Assembly: GCF_018802765.1 (NCBI RefSeq)
Contig: NZ_CP069163.1
Location: 3,172,311 to 3,236,310 of the forward strand
Length of the DNA stretch: 64,000 nucleotides
Direction: 5' to 3'
Origin: Paludibacterium sp. B53371
Lineage (GTDB): Bacteria > Pseudomonadota > Gammaproteobacteria > Burkholderiales > Chromobacteriaceae
The notes beneath the pieces are model-generated. The model saw only the letters and a list, made by a program, of their open reading frames with translations. It had not been told where the DNA came from and did not search any database. This document shows positions 63,303 through 64,000 of this stretch, piece by piece. The position numbers and the translations under genes are program-made. Every line of letters starts with the position of its first letter. The stretch's first letter is position 1.

Positions 63303-64000
63303 TCAGGCGGCTAATTGATACATCATCGATGGTGTGATGAACGCTTGCTGCAGGCCGTAGCTTTTCACCAGTGCCGTATATCGCCGACTGGTGAAGACCA
63401 GACCATTGTCGCTTCGCAGCAGGAATCGCTCGGGGACGTGCCCCAGGCACCCAAAACGGTTAATCAGCGCATGCTCCAGGGCCGACTCCGCCGTTTGCGA
63501 CTTGCCACTGCGCGATAAATGCCAGCGAAGCAATTCCCGGGTGCAGCAGTCAATCACCAGCGCCAAGTGACTCCAGCCATCCTTTCCCGCCCAAATACGG
63601 CACAGGTCGGTGGACCAGCGTTCATTTGGACGCTCTGCCACCGAAGGCAGTGCCTGGACGCGAGGACGAAAGCCTACCGGGCGTTTCTTCACCTGCCAGC
63701 CCTTGAGCTGGAAGATGCGTTGCACAGTGTTCTTGTTGAAGCCTAGCAGCCCCGCCACCGTGCGGTAACCAAACGAGTGGTTCTCCTCGATCATCGCCTT
63801 GATCGGTGCCACCAAGTGCTGCTGGAGCTTGGGCGCGGGCAACGGAACATCGCCCTGATCAATATTTGCAAGCTGGCGGAGACGCTGGACGTCCCTGCTG
63901 GTGAGCTGTTTGAATTTGAATCGGTAAGCCCGCACTAACCCTATCTCTTCTCTACCGGTCTCCCCCTCTGGTATCTCGCTGCCAGCCAGCGACCGGCCAT
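63303..64000 (-). pseudogene. Truncated IS3-family transposase
   Basis: The frame is open from the right window edge and reads an IS3-family OrfB with an integrase core. FGYRTVAGLLGFNKNTVQRI is the HTH_21-type part, and NERWSTDLCRIW and FLLRSDNGLVF hold the first two catalytic Asp residues. The match ends at QQAFITP, after which the frame reads only eight unrelated residues, so the third catalytic Glu and C-terminus are lost. A GTG at 63935 is a possible start, but the frame continues upstream of it. It is probably inactive. Confidence 0.85.

Noticed and set aside
63270..63303. Inverted-repeat end of an IS3 element next to the truncated transposase
   Set aside because: TGACCTGTACAGAAAG on the minus strand looks like an IS end, but its orientation would make it a left end and no partner is in the window, so it is not called.
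63008..63337. Plus-strand frame across the tRNA region
   Set aside because: It overlaps tRNA-Leu and its terminator.

Overview
The window looks like chromosomal DNA from a betaproteobacterium of the order Neisseriales, most likely a Chromobacteriaceae-type organism. This rests on a Neisseria-type trimeric porin, GC-rich coding sequence, the block mnmG-rsmG-parA-parB-atpIBEFHAGDC-glmU-glmS, and the conserved set rsmI / lpoA-yraN-diaA-dolP. The species cannot be named from the sequence alone. The mnmG/parAB/atp block is usually close to the replication origin, but no oriC, DnaA-box cluster or parS site was recognised.

Layout. 1-5.1 kb: an anaerobic fermentation module (pflB, pflA, ackA) behind a well-placed FNR box. 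5.1-9.6 kb: small metabolic and stress genes (three GNAT acetyltransferases, rhodanese, MocR-type regulator, OsmC-like protein, Cys-rich small protein). 9.7-20.4 kb: a c-di-GMP signalling stretch with a GAF-PAS-GGDEF protein, a 1543-residue GGDEF/EAL protein that seems to carry an internal globin-like sensor, and a PAS-GGDEF membrane protein, interspersed with a cupin, an orphan solute-binding protein and a lone GAF protein. 20.4-21.15 kb: a manganese-exporter-type gene under a yybP-ykoY riboswitch. 21.2-27.4 kb: an accessory region with an unrecognised 500-residue protein, an IS5-type remnant, a duplicated cassette encoding double-glycine (microcin-like) leader peptides with convergent membrane-anchored partner proteins, and a stand-alone glycosyltransferase resembling the catalytic domain of the large clostridial toxins.

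27.4-42.1 kb: housekeeping genes on the minus strand (glmS, glmU, the complete F1Fo ATP synthase operon with its promoter, parB, parA, rsmG, mnmG). 42.2-51.2 kb: a compact 12-gene type II secretion / type IV pilus-like operon with overlapping genes. It has a secretin, ATPase, platform protein, four pseudopilin-like proteins, inner-membrane assembly proteins and a lytic transglycosylase, but no prepilin peptidase. A secreted protein with chitin-binding modules lies just upstream and is a plausible substrate. 53.6-57.7 kb: an OlsB-like acyltransferase, trmO, a Tim44-domain protein and an EAL protein, with two copies of a REP-like palindrome bracketing trmO and the Tim44 gene. 57.7-61.3 kb: dolP, diaA, yraN, lpoA and divergent rsmI. 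61.3-64 kb: porin, tRNA-Leu(CAA), and a truncated IS3-family transposase running off the window.

The most unusual part is 23.1-27.4 kb. Two GG-leader peptides share a leader and a single-Cys core motif. Each lies tail-to-tail with a membrane-anchored partner, each has its own intrinsic terminator, and the second partner is an internally deleted copy of the first. The toxin-type glycosyltransferase follows directly. This could be an undescribed peptide bacteriocin or modified-peptide system, or a bacteriocin cassette beside a separate effector gene.
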